From NCBI RefSeq assembly GCF_028595265.1, contig NZ_JAQQXP010000001.1:248001-312000 (forward strand): DNA of 64,000 nucleotides. The letters run 5' to 3'. Below the pieces are notes generated by a model, which saw nothing but the letters and a program-made list of their open reading frames with translations, was not told the DNA's origin and searched no databases. The position numbers and the translations under genes were made by a program. The DNA is from Alteromonas gilva. Lineage in GTDB: Bacteria; Pseudomonadota; Gammaproteobacteria; Enterobacterales; Alteromonadaceae. Below are positions 1-7,709 of the stretch, in pieces; position 1 is the first letter of the stretch, and the number at the start of each line of letters is the position of its first letter.

Positions 1-1524
1 AACGGTTTCGCCTTTTACTTCGGTCCATCCGTGATCGTAGTCCATTGACTTCTCTGAATAGCGGGTACCGAACTGAATGGTTGTAAGGGACGGTAGCGAT
101 GCCAACGCCATGTCTCTGATCACATCCGCCTGACCGACATACTTTTGATCTTCGGTTTTGGTGTTGTCAAAATCCCAGAATACAAAACTATACTCTTCCA
201 CGTCGTTCGCCAGGTCGAGATCCGATGAATAGCGAATCATGCCGTTGTCGGTATATTCCTGCGTGATTGCCGCATAATTCGTCCATTTTGCCTGTGTTCG
301 CTGATATGATCGTTGTGCGCCGCTATAACCGAGTAGCGTTTTTATTTGCCACTGGTTGATGTCCCAGTCAAAGTTGAGGCTGGCCTGATGATAATCTTCG
401 TCGCGATAGCGATCGTATGACTTAAATTCATGTTGGGCGTTATCAAAAGAGCCTTTTGTAATAATGTTATTGTTATCAATGGTCAGGTCGTAAGCACGGG
501 TAACGTCACCTGTCCACGACCCAAACATGTAGTCGTCTTCTTTACCTTTAAAATTGCCGGCCATTACGTCGAGCGTCCATAACATTTGAGTGTTAGGACG
601 ATACTGCAAGGCAGTGGTGACCCCCCATTTTTCTTGTGCGTTAAGCATGATGTCATCACGTATATTTTCGGCATAGAGCACATCTTCAGACACGCCTTGC
701 GGGATGGCTTGCGAGCGGGCCTGACTTGCCAGCTGCTCTGCCTGCGCGTCGCTTAAACCATTGTTAATGGCCTTTTCGTATGTAATGTCGTAGGCATCTT
801 CTACTACCGTACCGAGGGTTTTGAATTCGGCGGTGTCTGCCTGATCAGTACGTACGGTGCGGTCTTCGGCGGCAAAAGAAACTAAAAAGCCAAATTTGTC
901 GTTTTTATTCTGACTAATTAAAAAAGAGTAACGCGGGTCGGTTTTTTCTGATAAGTCATTGTAGGCAGCCTGAAGATTAGCGACATAGCGGTTACCCTGA
1001 TAATCAAAAGGTTTGGCTGTGTTAATGGCAACAACCCCGGCAACACCACCCTCTTCATCTGACGCTAACGGTGATTTCTTTACCGTCACAGATTGAATAA
1101 GCTCTGATGCGAAGATATCGAAGTTGACATCGCGGCCACCGCTACCTGAAGAGGTCGATACGTTGTTGATAGTGGTATGAGTATACTCAACGCCCAGACT
1201 ACGCACATTTACCTTGGTCCCCATACCTTTGTCGCGTTCAATCGCTACACCGGGAATACGTTGTAGTGCTTCTGCGAGGTTTTGATCAGGAAAATCAGCA
1301 ATATCGGTGGCAATAAGAGAGTCTGAAATTGCCGGGTTTAGGCGTTTCATATCCACGGCCTGAGATAAACTGGCCCGATAACTGCCGGTGACCACGATCT
1401 CTTCGATTGCTGATTGTTCTTCTTCGTTTTGATCTTGTGCTATCAGTGCCTGGCTAAACAGCGTGGCCATAGCAAGTGCAAGCGGACGCAGCGATGTTAC
1501 GCGCTGGTTAGTTAACCTTTTCAT
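1..1524 (-). CDS. TonB-dependent receptor, N-terminal part (cut by window edge)
   Basis: This is an outer-membrane receptor that imports a large substrate using TonB energy. The minus frame is open from the ATG at 1524 to the window edge (508 codons). It starts with a signal peptide (MKRLTNQRV..., cleavage near SQALIAQ), then a TonB-box-like stretch EEIVVTGSYRASL and a plug domain containing DFPDQNLAEALQRIPGV and GGVAGVVAINT. That plug pattern is typical of the TIGR01782 receptors of Alteromonadales and Caulobacter, which usually take up oligosaccharides. The C-terminal barrel lies outside the window. It is transcribed divergently from a GntR regulator, so regulation by that protein is plausible. 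The substrate is not known from the sequence. Confidence 0.9.
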   Translation of the reverse strand, partial: MKRLTNQRVTSLRPLALAMATLFSQALIAQDQNEEEQSAIEEIVVTGSYRASLSQAVDMKRLNPAISDSLIATDIADFPDQNLAEALQRIPGVAIERDKGMGTKVNVRSLGVEYTHTTINNVSTSSGSGGRDVNFDIFASELIQSVTVKKSPLASDEEGGVAGVVAINTAKPFDYQGNRYVANLQAAYNDLSEKTDPRYSFLISQNKNDKFGFLVSFAAEDRTVRTDQADTAEFKTLGTVVEDAYDITYEKAINNGLSDAQAEQLASQARSQAIPQGVSEDVLYAENIRDDIMLNAQEKWGVTTALQYRPNTQMLWTLDVMAGNFKGKEDDYMFGSWTGDVTRAYDLTIDNNNIITKGSFDNAQHEFKSYDRYRDEDYHQASLNFDWDINQWQIKTLLGYSGAQRSYQRTQAKWTNYAAITQEYTDNGMIRYSSDLDLANDVEEYSFVFWDFDNTKTEDQKYVGQADVIRDMALASLPSLTTIQFGTRYSEKSMDYDHGWTEVKGETV

Positions 1525-1590
1525 GTTGTCTCCGAATTAATGTGCATTTCAGTTATCAACATTTGAGCAGAGTATTATGACATTAACATT

Positions 1591-1610
1591 AAATTGGTAT
1601 ATACCAGTTT
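1591..1610. promoter_or_regulatory. probable GntR/UTRA operator
   Basis: AAATTGGTATATACCAGTTT is a 20-bp palindrome with one mismatched pair. It sits between the divergent TonB receptor and GntR genes. It resembles the TGGTnTAnACCA operators of UTRA-type GntR regulators such as NagR/DasR. Autoregulation plus control of the receptor is inferred. Confidence 0.6.
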
Positions 1611-1706
1611 ATATTATTATCCTTCTGGAATATTCACCTTTGTCGCCGCTTGTTGCGTTTCACATTTACTTGTAAACTTAACCCACCCTCGGTGGACTCT
1701 TTTTAT

Positions 1707-2462
1707 ATGGAATCAAGCACTATCACTAAAACTTATCTGGCTATTCGAGACTTACTTGCAGAGCGTATCGATAAAGATATTTATTGCGAGAATCAGAAGC
1801 TACCTTCTGAGCGTGTACTTGCCGAGGAGCTCAAGACTACGCGGTTGACGTTAAGAGATGCACTGTCGCAATTAGAAACAGAGGGTCGCGTATTTAGAAT
1901 GGACCGAAGAGGTTGGTTTGTTGCCGGCCGACGGTTGGTGTTTAACCCAGTATTAGACAAAGGGTTTATGACCAATGTTTCGGATCAGGGAATGGTGCCT
2001 AAAACCGAGTTAATTTTATTAAACGAGTGCCAGGCAAGTCGTCGTATAGCCGATGCGTTACGTGTGCCGGCCGGGGCTGGGCTTTACCATATGAGACGGC
2101 GCCGTTCGATTAACGACCGGCCAGTACTAATAGAAGATATTTATTTAGAAAAGTCGCGCTACCCTGGGCTTCAGCACGTTAATCTTAACGGCTCTTTGAG
2201 CCTTGTTTTACGTGATGTGTACGATGTTCGTGTTGCCTATTCTGATATTGCAATAACGCCGGCAGCTTTCGATTCCCACCAGGCAAAATTGTTAAACGTT
2301 TCGCCTGGAGCCCCCTCCATAATGATCAACAGAACCAGTTATGATGAGCAAAAACGGATTGTTGAGTTCGATCAGGAATACTGGGTGTCTGATATGTTGC
2401 AGTTTAAAATGAAAACTCAACCAGAGAGCGCAACGATAACGCGTGATGGAGCAGGATGTTGA
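1707..2462 (+). CDS. GntR-family regulator with UTRA domain
   Basis: This is a transcription factor that responds to a small sugar-like ligand. The N-terminal winged helix (about residues 5-70, with KLPSERVLAEELKTTR) is the GntR DNA-binding fold. The remainder (about 75-250) has the length and pattern of a UTRA ligand-binding domain. I chose the ATG at 1707 (MESSTITKTY) because the HTH begins there as in the family and a GGTGG sits upstream; the longer frame from 1650 adds residues that do not fit. It lies between the divergent TonB receptor and the downstream MFS gene, so it probably controls both. The ligand is unknown. Confidence 0.85.
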   Translation: MESSTITKTYLAIRDLLAERIDKDIYCENQKLPSERVLAEELKTTRLTLRDALSQLETEGRVFRMDRRGWFVAGRRLVFNPVLDKGFMTNVSDQGMVPKTELILLNECQASRRIADALRVPAGAGLYHMRRRRSINDRPVLIEDIYLEKSRYPGLQHVNLNGSLSLVLRDVYDVRVAYSDIAITPAAFDSHQAKLLNVSPGAPSIMINRTSYDEQKRIVEFDQEYWVSDMLQFKMKTQPESATITRDGAGC

Positions 2463-2475
2463 CTGTTGCAATGCA

Positions 2476-3657
2476 ATGAATCGTACCTTAGCCACAACTG
2501 TTATTTTCAGCGGATTTTTTCTGCTTGGCCTGCTGCTATTAATGTGGGGAATACTATTGCCCGATCTCGCCCGGGAGCTGGCAATGTCGAACGTGATCAG
2601 TGGTACGCTGTTTACGTTGTTTTCTTTTGGCATGATGCTGGGCGGCATACTCGGCGGTAAGTACGCCTCACGGTTCGACTTTTTACCCTTGTTTGCCAGT
2701 CTTGCGGCGATCAATGCGTTGTTTATTCTGATTGCCTCATTTATGACCCATTGGGCAGGGTTTATGGTGCTGGTGTTTATGGTGGGTGTCACCAGCTCCT
2801 GCAAGATTACTATTGGCCATACCATTATTGCCCAGCTCTATGTGAAATCCCGTTTTGCCATGATGGGCGTGATGGATTTTATGTTTAGCTTAGGAACGCT
2901 GGTGGCCTCTTTTTATGTGTCGGGAATCTATTTATGGCAGTCTGACTGGCGCCTGCCCCTGCAGTTTTTAGCCCTGCTATGGGTTACCTTAGCGCTGTTA
3001 ACGGCCATCAGTGTGCGTACACAACGTGGCAAAGGGCCTGATCTGCAAAACACCAGCAGTGCACCCAAACAAACGCTAGCCTTTGCCACCATTGTGCGCC
3101 AACCAGTGTTTTTGTTTTTATCGCTGGCCAGTTTTGGCTATGGCGCGGTGGAGTTTGGCACCGTAAACTGGTTTGTGAGTTACGCCCAGCAGGGCCTTGC
3201 ATACGATGGCGATACCGCGCGATTACTGCTCGCGGGCTTTACCGGTGGCATGGCGCTGAGCCGGTTATGTTTTGCGCTTTTCCTGCGCTGGTTTAGTGTG
3301 CACCGTCTTATGGTAGTGCTGGTGACGCTGTTGCTCATCGGCGCGATTATTGCCAAATTGGGTGCAGAGTTTACACCTATCTGGCTGGGCAACTTTTTAC
3401 TGGGGTTAGGCTTAGGCGGGTTGTTCCCGTTAATCCTCTCCGCCGCCATGAATATCGACAGCGATAAAGGCCCCTTGCTCTCAGGCATTACTATTTTAGG
3501 CAATGCCATGGGCGTACAGCTAGTTTCATTTGGTACCGGCGCCTGGGCGGGTGCAACATCCATTACCACGGCCTACTGGAGTGTGCCGATAGCAGCCATA
3601 TTGCTGTGGACTGCCACCTGGTTCTACAGCCGCTTGATTAAAGGGCGAAGTGCGTAA
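2476..3657 (+). CDS. MFS transporter
   Basis: This is an inner-membrane permease of the major facilitator superfamily, about 393 residues with roughly twelve hydrophobic helices and charged loops. It follows the GntR gene directly and is probably co-transcribed and translationally coupled. The frame is open from 2443, overlapping the GntR stop; the ATGs at 2446 and 2476 are both possible, and I chose 2476 because it places the first helix at the N-terminus. With the TonB receptor and regulator it forms a small uptake locus, probably for a sugar. A decayed copy of its 3' end lies at 7556-7700. The cassette array begins right after its stop. Confidence 0.85.
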   Translation: MNRTLATTVIFSGFFLLGLLLLMWGILLPDLARELAMSNVISGTLFTLFSFGMMLGGILGGKYASRFDFLPLFASLAAINALFILIASFMTHWAGFMVLVFMVGVTSSCKITIGHTIIAQLYVKSRFAMMGVMDFMFSLGTLVASFYVSGIYLWQSDWRLPLQFLALLWVTLALLTAISVRTQRGKGPDLQNTSSAPKQTLAFATIVRQPVFLFLSLASFGYGAVEFGTVNWFVSYAQQGLAYDGDTARLLLAGFTGGMALSRLCFALFLRWFSVHRLMVVLVTLLLIGAIIAKLGAEFTPIWLGNFLLGLGLGGLFPLILSAAMNIDSDKGPLLSGITILGNAMGVQLVSFGTGAWAGATSITTAYWSVPIAAILLWTATWFYSRLIKGRSA

Positions 3658-3659
3658 GG

Positions 3660-3764
3660 CGAAGGTTTGAACGGGAATTCCTTAACATAAGCGAAAATTC
3701 CAAATTGCTAACGTAAACGCGTAACGCTTACCTACGTGATACTCGCGTGTGCCAATAAACAAAA
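3660..3764 (-). repeat. degenerate terminal attC-like site / array edge
   Basis: This spacer joins the MFS stop to the last minus-strand cassette gene. It contains GCGTTACGC and ACGTTAGCA (minus strand), which look like an integron R' box, but no clear matching R'' box. I read it as a worn terminal attC site marking the left edge of the array. Confidence 0.3.
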
Positions 3765-4261
3765 TTAAAACAACCCGATAGCTAGCAAATAGCTAAACAG
3801 GTTGTGACCAAAATGCATTGCAAAAGCCATTAGTATTGCTGTTCCAGTTGACACTTTTTTCCATTGTATAAAAGCTAAAGAAAAAACAAAAAATGGCCAT
3901 AAAGCAATGATGCCGTGCAACGGAGAGCGCAATGCATGAAGTAATGCCCATAACAAACTAGAGCTGAGAACGATGTATTCTTTTGAACGAAATACTTTGC
4001 TCAGAATGAATATTCCAAAGGAAAGTAGGCATGTTTCCAGTAGGGGCCAAAAACAACTACGACGAAAAATAGTTGTAATATATCGTAAGAATACTCAGGC
4101 TTTTTAGAGTCAGGAAATAAAATTGAAAGAGTGACGCTGAGCAGGAATGCCGGAACAGCCGTAATTGCAACGGACTTTAAGATATAAGTAGTTTTAGGCT
4201 GAGACACGTCCAGCAGAAAAGTGAATGGAAAAGTAGCAGCAATTACTCCCCTGTTTATCAT
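3765..4261 (-). pseudogene. CPBP-type membrane protease-like gene with frameshift
   Basis: Two overlapping minus frames together make one protein of about 165 residues. The N-terminal part runs from the ATG at 4261 and ends in the wrong frame at 4001. The other frame continues from about 4045 to the stop at 3765. Read across a one-base slip near the GGCCCCTA at about 4041-4048 it gives GPLLETCLLSFGI, then SSLLWALLHAL, then FAMHFGHNLFSYL. These fit the helices and the HxxxN motif of CPBP (CAAX-protease-like) proteins, although motif 1 is weak (ET instead of EE). The gene has the position and orientation of a cassette gene. A sequencing error or programmed frameshift cannot be excluded. Confidence 0.55.
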
Positions 4262-4284
4262 GTGATTTCCTTATTATTACCAGG

Positions 4285-4320
4285 CTCATAACGCCGTCCG
4301 GCCGAGGCGGCTTGTTAGGT
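4285..4320 (-). repeat. attC-like site
   Basis: Plus-strand CTCATAAC at the left and GTTAGGT at the right enclose the imperfect palindrome GCCGTCCGGCCGAGGCGGC. On the minus strand this is the R'' to R' layout of an integron attC. The stop codon of the gene ending at 4320 lies in it. Confidence 0.7.
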
Positions 4321-4610
4321 TAACTTTTCACCTTCCTTATAATAAGGTTAATGTTCGCCACGACTGATATTATTGCGGTAGCAGCCCACACAATAAAGAC
4401 TAGAAGAAAAATTGATAAGTCGCCGTGAACACCCTGGATATTTGTTGCCCCTAGAAACAAGCCAACTATATTTACAGGAAGGGCAACAATCCCAATAATG
4501 CCGCTGTAAAACGCTACCTTTTCAAACGGTGATTTATATTTTCTGTAACAGCCAATACAAACAACATTAGCGCAAACGACAATCAACAAAAATAACGTTA
4601 GCATTCCCAT
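4320..4610 (-). CDS. small membrane protein of unknown function
   Basis: The product has 96 residues with about three hydrophobic segments (roughly 2-20, 35-55 and 65-88) and a basic C-terminus (IIRKVKS), so it is probably an inner-membrane protein. No family is recognised. Its stop codon falls inside the attC-like site at 4285-4320, as is usual for an integron cassette gene. The frame starts at the ATG at 4610, preceded by a poor ribosome-binding site. Confidence 0.6.
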   Translation of the reverse strand: MGMLTLFLLIVVCANVVCIGCYRKYKSPFEKVAFYSGIIGIVALPVNIVGLFLGATNIQGVHGDLSIFLLVFIVWAATAIISVVANINLIIRKVKS

Positions 4611-4690
4611 TTAATTAATTCCCAGCCAGTCTCAATTGGCGCAAAGCCAGGCGGCTGGCAGCAAGACCCGGAAAGTACCTGAGCAATTTG
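4611..4690 (-). other. cassette junction, attC poorly conserved
   Basis: This is a spacer between two minus-strand genes. It has an imperfect palindrome (CCAGCC...GGCTGG) and GTAACAAATTGCTC (minus) that could be an R'' box, but no convincing R' box. It is either a worn attC or a fusion of two cassettes. Confidence 0.3.
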
Positions 4691-5077
4691 TTACACATTG
4701 ACTGAGTAACTGAGGTCACGTGCCTCGTCTCCAGTCATGCCCCGAAATCCCCAACAGTGGGCAGGTTGCTCTTTAATTGTCACTTCGATGTCTACAGGTG
4801 ATATGCCAACCACAGACTCAATCTTGTTGAAGAGCGCCTTGATCAGCGCTTTTTGGGTCTCGGGAGCTCGCCCCTGCATCATGTTGATCTCGATGGCTGT
4901 GTAGGCTGGAGTTCTGCCTCCGGGGTAATAAAAATCCTCGGCATCCAGCGGGATAAAACGATGCGCCCGCTTATCTTCCGGCATTCCGAGTACGGACTGC
5001 ATGCATCCGTGAATGACTTCGGAGAGCTGAGCCTTGACCGGGTTAAGGTGTTCTTTGATCCCATAGATGACTATCAC
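4691..5077 (-). CDS. tautomerase-superfamily protein
   Basis: This 128-residue protein resembles the tautomerase (4-oxalocrotonate tautomerase/MSAD) superfamily. Recognisable stretches are DAEDFYYPGGR, YTAIEINMMQGR, KALIKALFNKIE and HCWGFRGMTGDEA. Residue 2 is Ile rather than the catalytic Pro that defines classical members (MIVIYG). My recollection is that a subfamily sharing this N-terminus exists, so loss of classical tautomerase activity is possible but not shown. It is a cassette gene flanked by attC-like sequence, and the substrate is unknown. Confidence 0.7.
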   Translation of the reverse strand: MIVIYGIKEHLNPVKAQLSEVIHGCMQSVLGMPEDKRAHRFIPLDAEDFYYPGGRTPAYTAIEINMMQGRAPETQKALIKALFNKIESVVGISPVDIEVTIKEQPAHCWGFRGMTGDEARDLSYSVNV

Positions 5078-5092
5078 GATGCCTCCTGAAAG

Positions 5093-5119
5093 GTGTAACG
5101 CTTGAATGAATCGTTAGGG
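5093..5119 (-). repeat. collapsed attC-like site
   Basis: On the minus strand CCCTAACGATTCATTCAAGC runs directly into GTTACAC. Both outer boxes (CCTAAC and GTTACAC) are present but the central stem is missing, leaving 27 bp against the usual 55-130. The pattern suggests loss of the central hairpin by pairing of its two arms. The stop codon of the gene ending at 5114 lies in it. Confidence 0.55.
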
Positions 5120-5605
5120 GTTGCTTGCCGGCCGGTGACCATAACTAAGTACCCGAGTGAGCTCCCACTTACCATTCTGCTCGCTCCAGACCATGGTGAA
5201 GTCAGCTAAGCCATCGCACACGCCACTTGAGAACTGACAGAAGCGGTGCGAGCCCTGTGCAATGGCGCCAAAGCCCTTGATGGGATAGACCTCAAGCGAG
5301 CCCTCCACGAGCTCGCGCCTGAACTTACCGCAGACATTCTTGCGAGTGCCTGCGATCATCTCCTCACGAGTCCAGGTGACCCCGCCGTTGTCATGGTAGA
5401 ACTCAACGTCGGCGGCAAAGTAACTGGCATGCTTGTCAAGTTGCCCGGGCTCGGAGCAGTGGTTAAATGCATTGAATACTGCTGTGTCCAGCGCTGCTAC
5501 CGTGTTATAAAGGCTTTCGTGTTCGGATGCAGTCCCGGCGTTGGCGCCAAAGACGGTGACGGTTGTAGCCAAGATGGCAGTCGAGGCAATGTGCGTAATT
5601 TTCAT
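5114..5605 (-). CDS. secreted NTF2-like (SnoaL/DUF4440-type) protein
   Basis: The 163-residue product has an N-terminal signal peptide (MKITHIASTAILATT..., cleavage near ANAGTAS). The mature part carries NTF2-fold features: a helix with DKHASYFAADVEFYHDNGG, then EEMIAGTRKNVCG, and the closing strand stretch ADFTMVWSEQNGKWELTRVL. Several cysteines suggest a disulfide-stabilised periplasmic protein. NTF2-like proteins are enzymes or ligand binders, and no substrate can be inferred. It is a cassette gene between attC-like sites. Confidence 0.7.
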   Translation of the reverse strand: MKITHIASTAILATTVTVFGANAGTASEHESLYNTVAALDTAVFNAFNHCSEPGQLDKHASYFAADVEFYHDNGGVTWTREEMIAGTRKNVCGKFRRELVEGSLEVYPIKGFGAIAQGSHRFCQFSSGVCDGLADFTMVWSEQNGKWELTRVLSYGHRPASNP

Positions 5606-5637
5606 AAAATTAAAAATTCCTGAGTATGGATAGCGAG

Positions 5638-5735
5638 CCCTAACACCTAAATAAGGGGCACAAATACCTGGCTAAAATTAGTGGCGACGGAGCGCAAGCC
5701 AAGTGTTTTGCGTCCTTTTGAGTAAATTGTTATAT
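5638..5735 (-). repeat. attC-like site (long class)
   Basis: CCCTAAC at the left and GTTATAT at the right (plus strand) enclose a ~98-bp imperfect palindrome with the AAATAAGGGGC...CGTCCTTTT arms and central GGCTAAAATT shared by neighbouring sites. From 5736 to 5866 there is only A/T-rich sequence with no gene seen. Confidence 0.75.
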
Positions 5736-5866
5736 GCAATTTTCTTTACGTTTCAGATACTTTGTATCAATCCTTAAATTTTCTCCATTGTATTTATTTA
5801 TCGCTTACACATAACATTTAAATGATGCGGACCCTAAGAACCGCATATTAATTTTTATGTTGCATC

Positions 5867-6130
5867 TTATTCGGAGAGCGGCCTTTTAAAGTAGAAGATG
5901 TTTTCTTCAACGCTTACAAGTTCCCATCCATCTTCCCCATAGTCCTGAAGTATTCTTTTTCTTCTTGCCTCTACTTCGTCAGCGATTTCATTCATTGTTC
6001 TGCCAAGTAAACCATTTTCGAATGGGTTAAGAACAAACACTTTGTATTCCCATCTCGGGCTTTCTAGCTGTGTTGATGCACAACCTGAAAAAAGTAAAGA
6101 AAGAGTACAAATTAAAATAAGATTTTTCAT
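5867..6130 (-). CDS. small lipoprotein with DUF4177-like pattern
   Basis: This is an 87-residue predicted lipoprotein. The signal sequence MKNLILICTLSLLFSGCAS ends in the lipobox LFSGC. The mature part (WEYKVFVLNP...LQDYGEDGWELVSVEENIFYFKRP) resembles the small DUF4177 fold, in which a WEY...GWELV pattern recurs. I chose the ATG at 6130 because AAGGA lies 8 bases upstream; the frame continues upstream through the attC site but that is not coding. Cassette gene of unknown function. Confidence 0.65.
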   Translation of the reverse strand: MKNLILICTLSLLFSGCASTQLESPRWEYKVFVLNPFENGLLGRTMNEIADEVEARRKRILQDYGEDGWELVSVEENIFYFKRPLSE

Positions 6131-6146
6131 TAATTTCATCCTTGCA

Positions 6147-6254
6147 ATATAACCCTTAAATAAGGGGCGCAGGCACGTGGGGCATAATGGCGAAGCCGCC
6201 CCGCGTGTATGCGTCCCAGCGAACGAAGTGAGTGAGTTTATTGAGTTGTTATGT
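6147..6254 (-). repeat. attC-like site (long class)
   Basis: ATATAAC...GTTATGT ends (plus strand) enclose arms AAATAAGGGGCGCAGGCACG and the CGTGTATGCGTCCCAGCG counterpart. It contains the stop of the gene ending at 6249. Confidence 0.75.
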
Positions 6255-6755
6255 TTCATTGCTTCTACGAAGTAACTCACTCAGCTCTTTTTTACTTTGT
6301 TCAGGCGTTTTTCCCGCAGTGTCGATGACTATACGTACTGTTTCCCACGAATGATAATCCCTTGAAGTCACACTTTCCCACGACGGAAGCAAAAGGTTAG
6401 GAATATCCGTTTGCCTTCTTTTGACGCGCTCTTTGTGTTCATTTTCATTAGAGCAGATGACTTCGATTTCTGTGAAGGGTGATGAGGCCTTATTTGCAAC
6501 GCTTATCCACGCTTCACGAGATTCTAAAACTGGATTGGTTGAGTCTGCTACTACAGAAAGACCGTTTTTTAGGTTCTCTAACGCAATAGCAAAAGCAATC
6601 TTATAGCCCTCGTCATACAAATTTTTGAATCCAAAGTTTTTCAATTCTTGTTCGATAGTGTCGATGCGAATATGGACTGCACCCAATGAGGAAGATAAAT
6701 ACTTTGAAAGTTCAGTTTTGCCTACCGCGGGCAGACCGCCAAGTATATACAACAT
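6249..6755 (-). CDS. P-loop kinase-like ATPase (zeta-toxin/APS-kinase-like fold)
   Basis: The 168-residue protein starts with a Walker A motif GLPAVGKT (residues 7-14), followed by HIRIDTIEQEL, where a D in a short strand is typical of nucleotide or sugar kinases. VVADSTNP resembles the Walker B region of small-molecule kinases such as AAA_33 proteins. EHKERVKRRQTDI is a likely LID region. It probably phosphorylates a small molecule or antibiotic-like substrate; a zeta-toxin role is possible but no antitoxin is adjacent. Cassette gene between two long attC-like sites. Confidence 0.7.
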   Translation of the reverse strand: MLYILGGLPAVGKTELSKYLSSSLGAVHIRIDTIEQELKNFGFKNLYDEGYKIAFAIALENLKNGLSVVADSTNPVLESREAWISVANKASSPFTEIEVICSNENEHKERVKRRQTDIPNLLLPSWESVTSRDYHSWETVRIVIDTAGKTPEQSKKELSELLRRSNET

Positions 6756-6780
6756 AAGAGTTTATTGATTCCTCCTTGAA

Positions 6781-6895
6781 ACATAACACCCCGCTTAGGG
6801 GCAATAACACGTGGGCTAAAATTGGAGCGAAGCGACTGAGCCCACGTGTTACTGTCCCAGCACGCCCCGCGTGCGTCTACAGCGGTTTGTTATGT
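6781..6895 (-). repeat. attC-like site (long class)
   Basis: ACATAAC and GTTATGT (plus) enclose a long hairpin with arms GGGCTAAAATTGGAGCGAAG and GAGCCCACGTGTTACTGTCCC-like sequence. It holds the stop codon of the gene ending at 6877. Confidence 0.8.
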
Positions 6896-7254
6896 GACAT
6901 TTGCTTATTAGCGTGAGCTTTGTTGTTCACTGAAACATTAAATACAGACAACCCTAACGTTAGCAAAAGAAAAAAAGCCCCAGCAATAACCATCCCGATA
7001 ACACCAAAGTTGCTATGGTTGTTAAACTTGCTGGCAATATCACGAAGTATTTCACCGTTAAGTACCAATTGATTTGGGTCAATATTCTTTGATGCAAGTG
7101 ACTCAATTTGAATATCGTATATTGAGAAGAGGAATTCTGTTGTAGTATTCGTTGATTGATAAATGTACCAGGCTGAAACCCAGAACAACAGTCCAACAAC
7201 CATGAAAAGTGATTGAATAGGTTTTGAATCAATGCTTACTAATATGGTTTTCAT
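6877..7254 (-). CDS. two-TM membrane protein of unknown function
   Basis: 125 residues from the ATG at 7254 (MKTILVSIDS), preceded by AAGGGAAG. Two hydrophobic helices (about 15-33 and 87-108) flank a ~50-residue soluble loop, so it is an inner-membrane protein with a probable periplasmic loop. No family is recognised. The TAG stop lies within the attC-like site at 6781-6895. Confidence 0.6.
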   Translation of the reverse strand: MKTILVSIDSKPIQSLFMVVGLLFWVSAWYIYQSTNTTTEFLFSIYDIQIESLASKNIDPNQLVLNGEILRDIASKFNNHSNFGVIGMVIAGAFFLLLTLGLSVFNVSVNNKAHANKQMSHNKPL

Positions 7255-7269
7255 AAAACTTCCCTTGTT

Positions 7270-7460
7270 ACATAACAATTTATTAGATCCCAAATTGGTG
7301 TAAGCAACTACACTAATTTGGGATAATCAATATTTTTTAAATTACGTTATATTCACGCAAAATCAAAGGTTTTGTATTGCGATAAAGCAGTCTTTGTCCC
7401 TAATCACGGTGAATTACCCCAATTTGGTAGGCTATTTTTCTGTGATCAAATCGGCCTCTT
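7270..7460 (-). repeat. dispersed repeat, copy 1 (begins at a cassette core site)
   Basis: The repeat begins at the ACATAAC core and carries the hairpin CCCAAATTGGTGT / ACACTAATTTGGG. It continues through an A/T-rich stretch to CCCCAATTTGGTAGGCTATT. The first ~118 bases match copy 2 at 15705 with two differences, and copy 3 at 24002 is more diverged. Each copy abuts a CATAAC/ATATAAC core, so it may be an unusual long attC or an element inserted at such sites. Confidence 0.7.
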
Positions 7461-7555
7461 GCTGGCTCTGCAGCCTGGCAGCTTCGCTGAGTCAGCGTTG
7501 GCCAGAATGCGTTGTTGGCTTCGCGAGGGGGTAATTCGTGTGGGGCTAGGGGTCA
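7461..7555. other. tail of repeat copy 1, no gene
   Basis: Weakly similar to the sequence after copy 3 (about 24190-24240) around GCCAGAA...GGCTT. No coding frame with gene-like character was seen. Confidence 0.35.
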
Positions 7556-7700
7556 TTTGGTTCGGCAACTTTTACTGGGGTTAGGCTTAGGCGGGTTATT
7601 CCCGTTAATTTTCTGCGCCGCCATGAATATCGACAGCCATAAAGTGCCCTCTACTGTCGGGCGTTGCTATTTTAGTGGATGTTTACCTATAAGCCTCGTA
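7556..7700 (+). pseudogene. decayed fragment of the MFS gene 3' end
   Basis: TTTACTGGGGTTAGGCTTAG and the following GCGGGTT, CCCGTTAAT and CGCCGCCATGAATATCGACA match the MFS gene at about 3388-3460. The match then fades through ATAAAG..GCCC and GCTATTTTAG. Frame and residues are no longer conserved. It is a partial duplicate of the gene at the left array edge, lying 4 kb inside the array. Confidence 0.75.
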
Positions 7701-7709
7701 CCCGCCAGA

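Noticed and set aside
5246..5623. 125-residue plus-strand ORF opposite the NTF2-like gene
   Set aside because: It lies antisense to a well-supported secreted protein gene, has no ribosome-binding site and no protein-like pattern.
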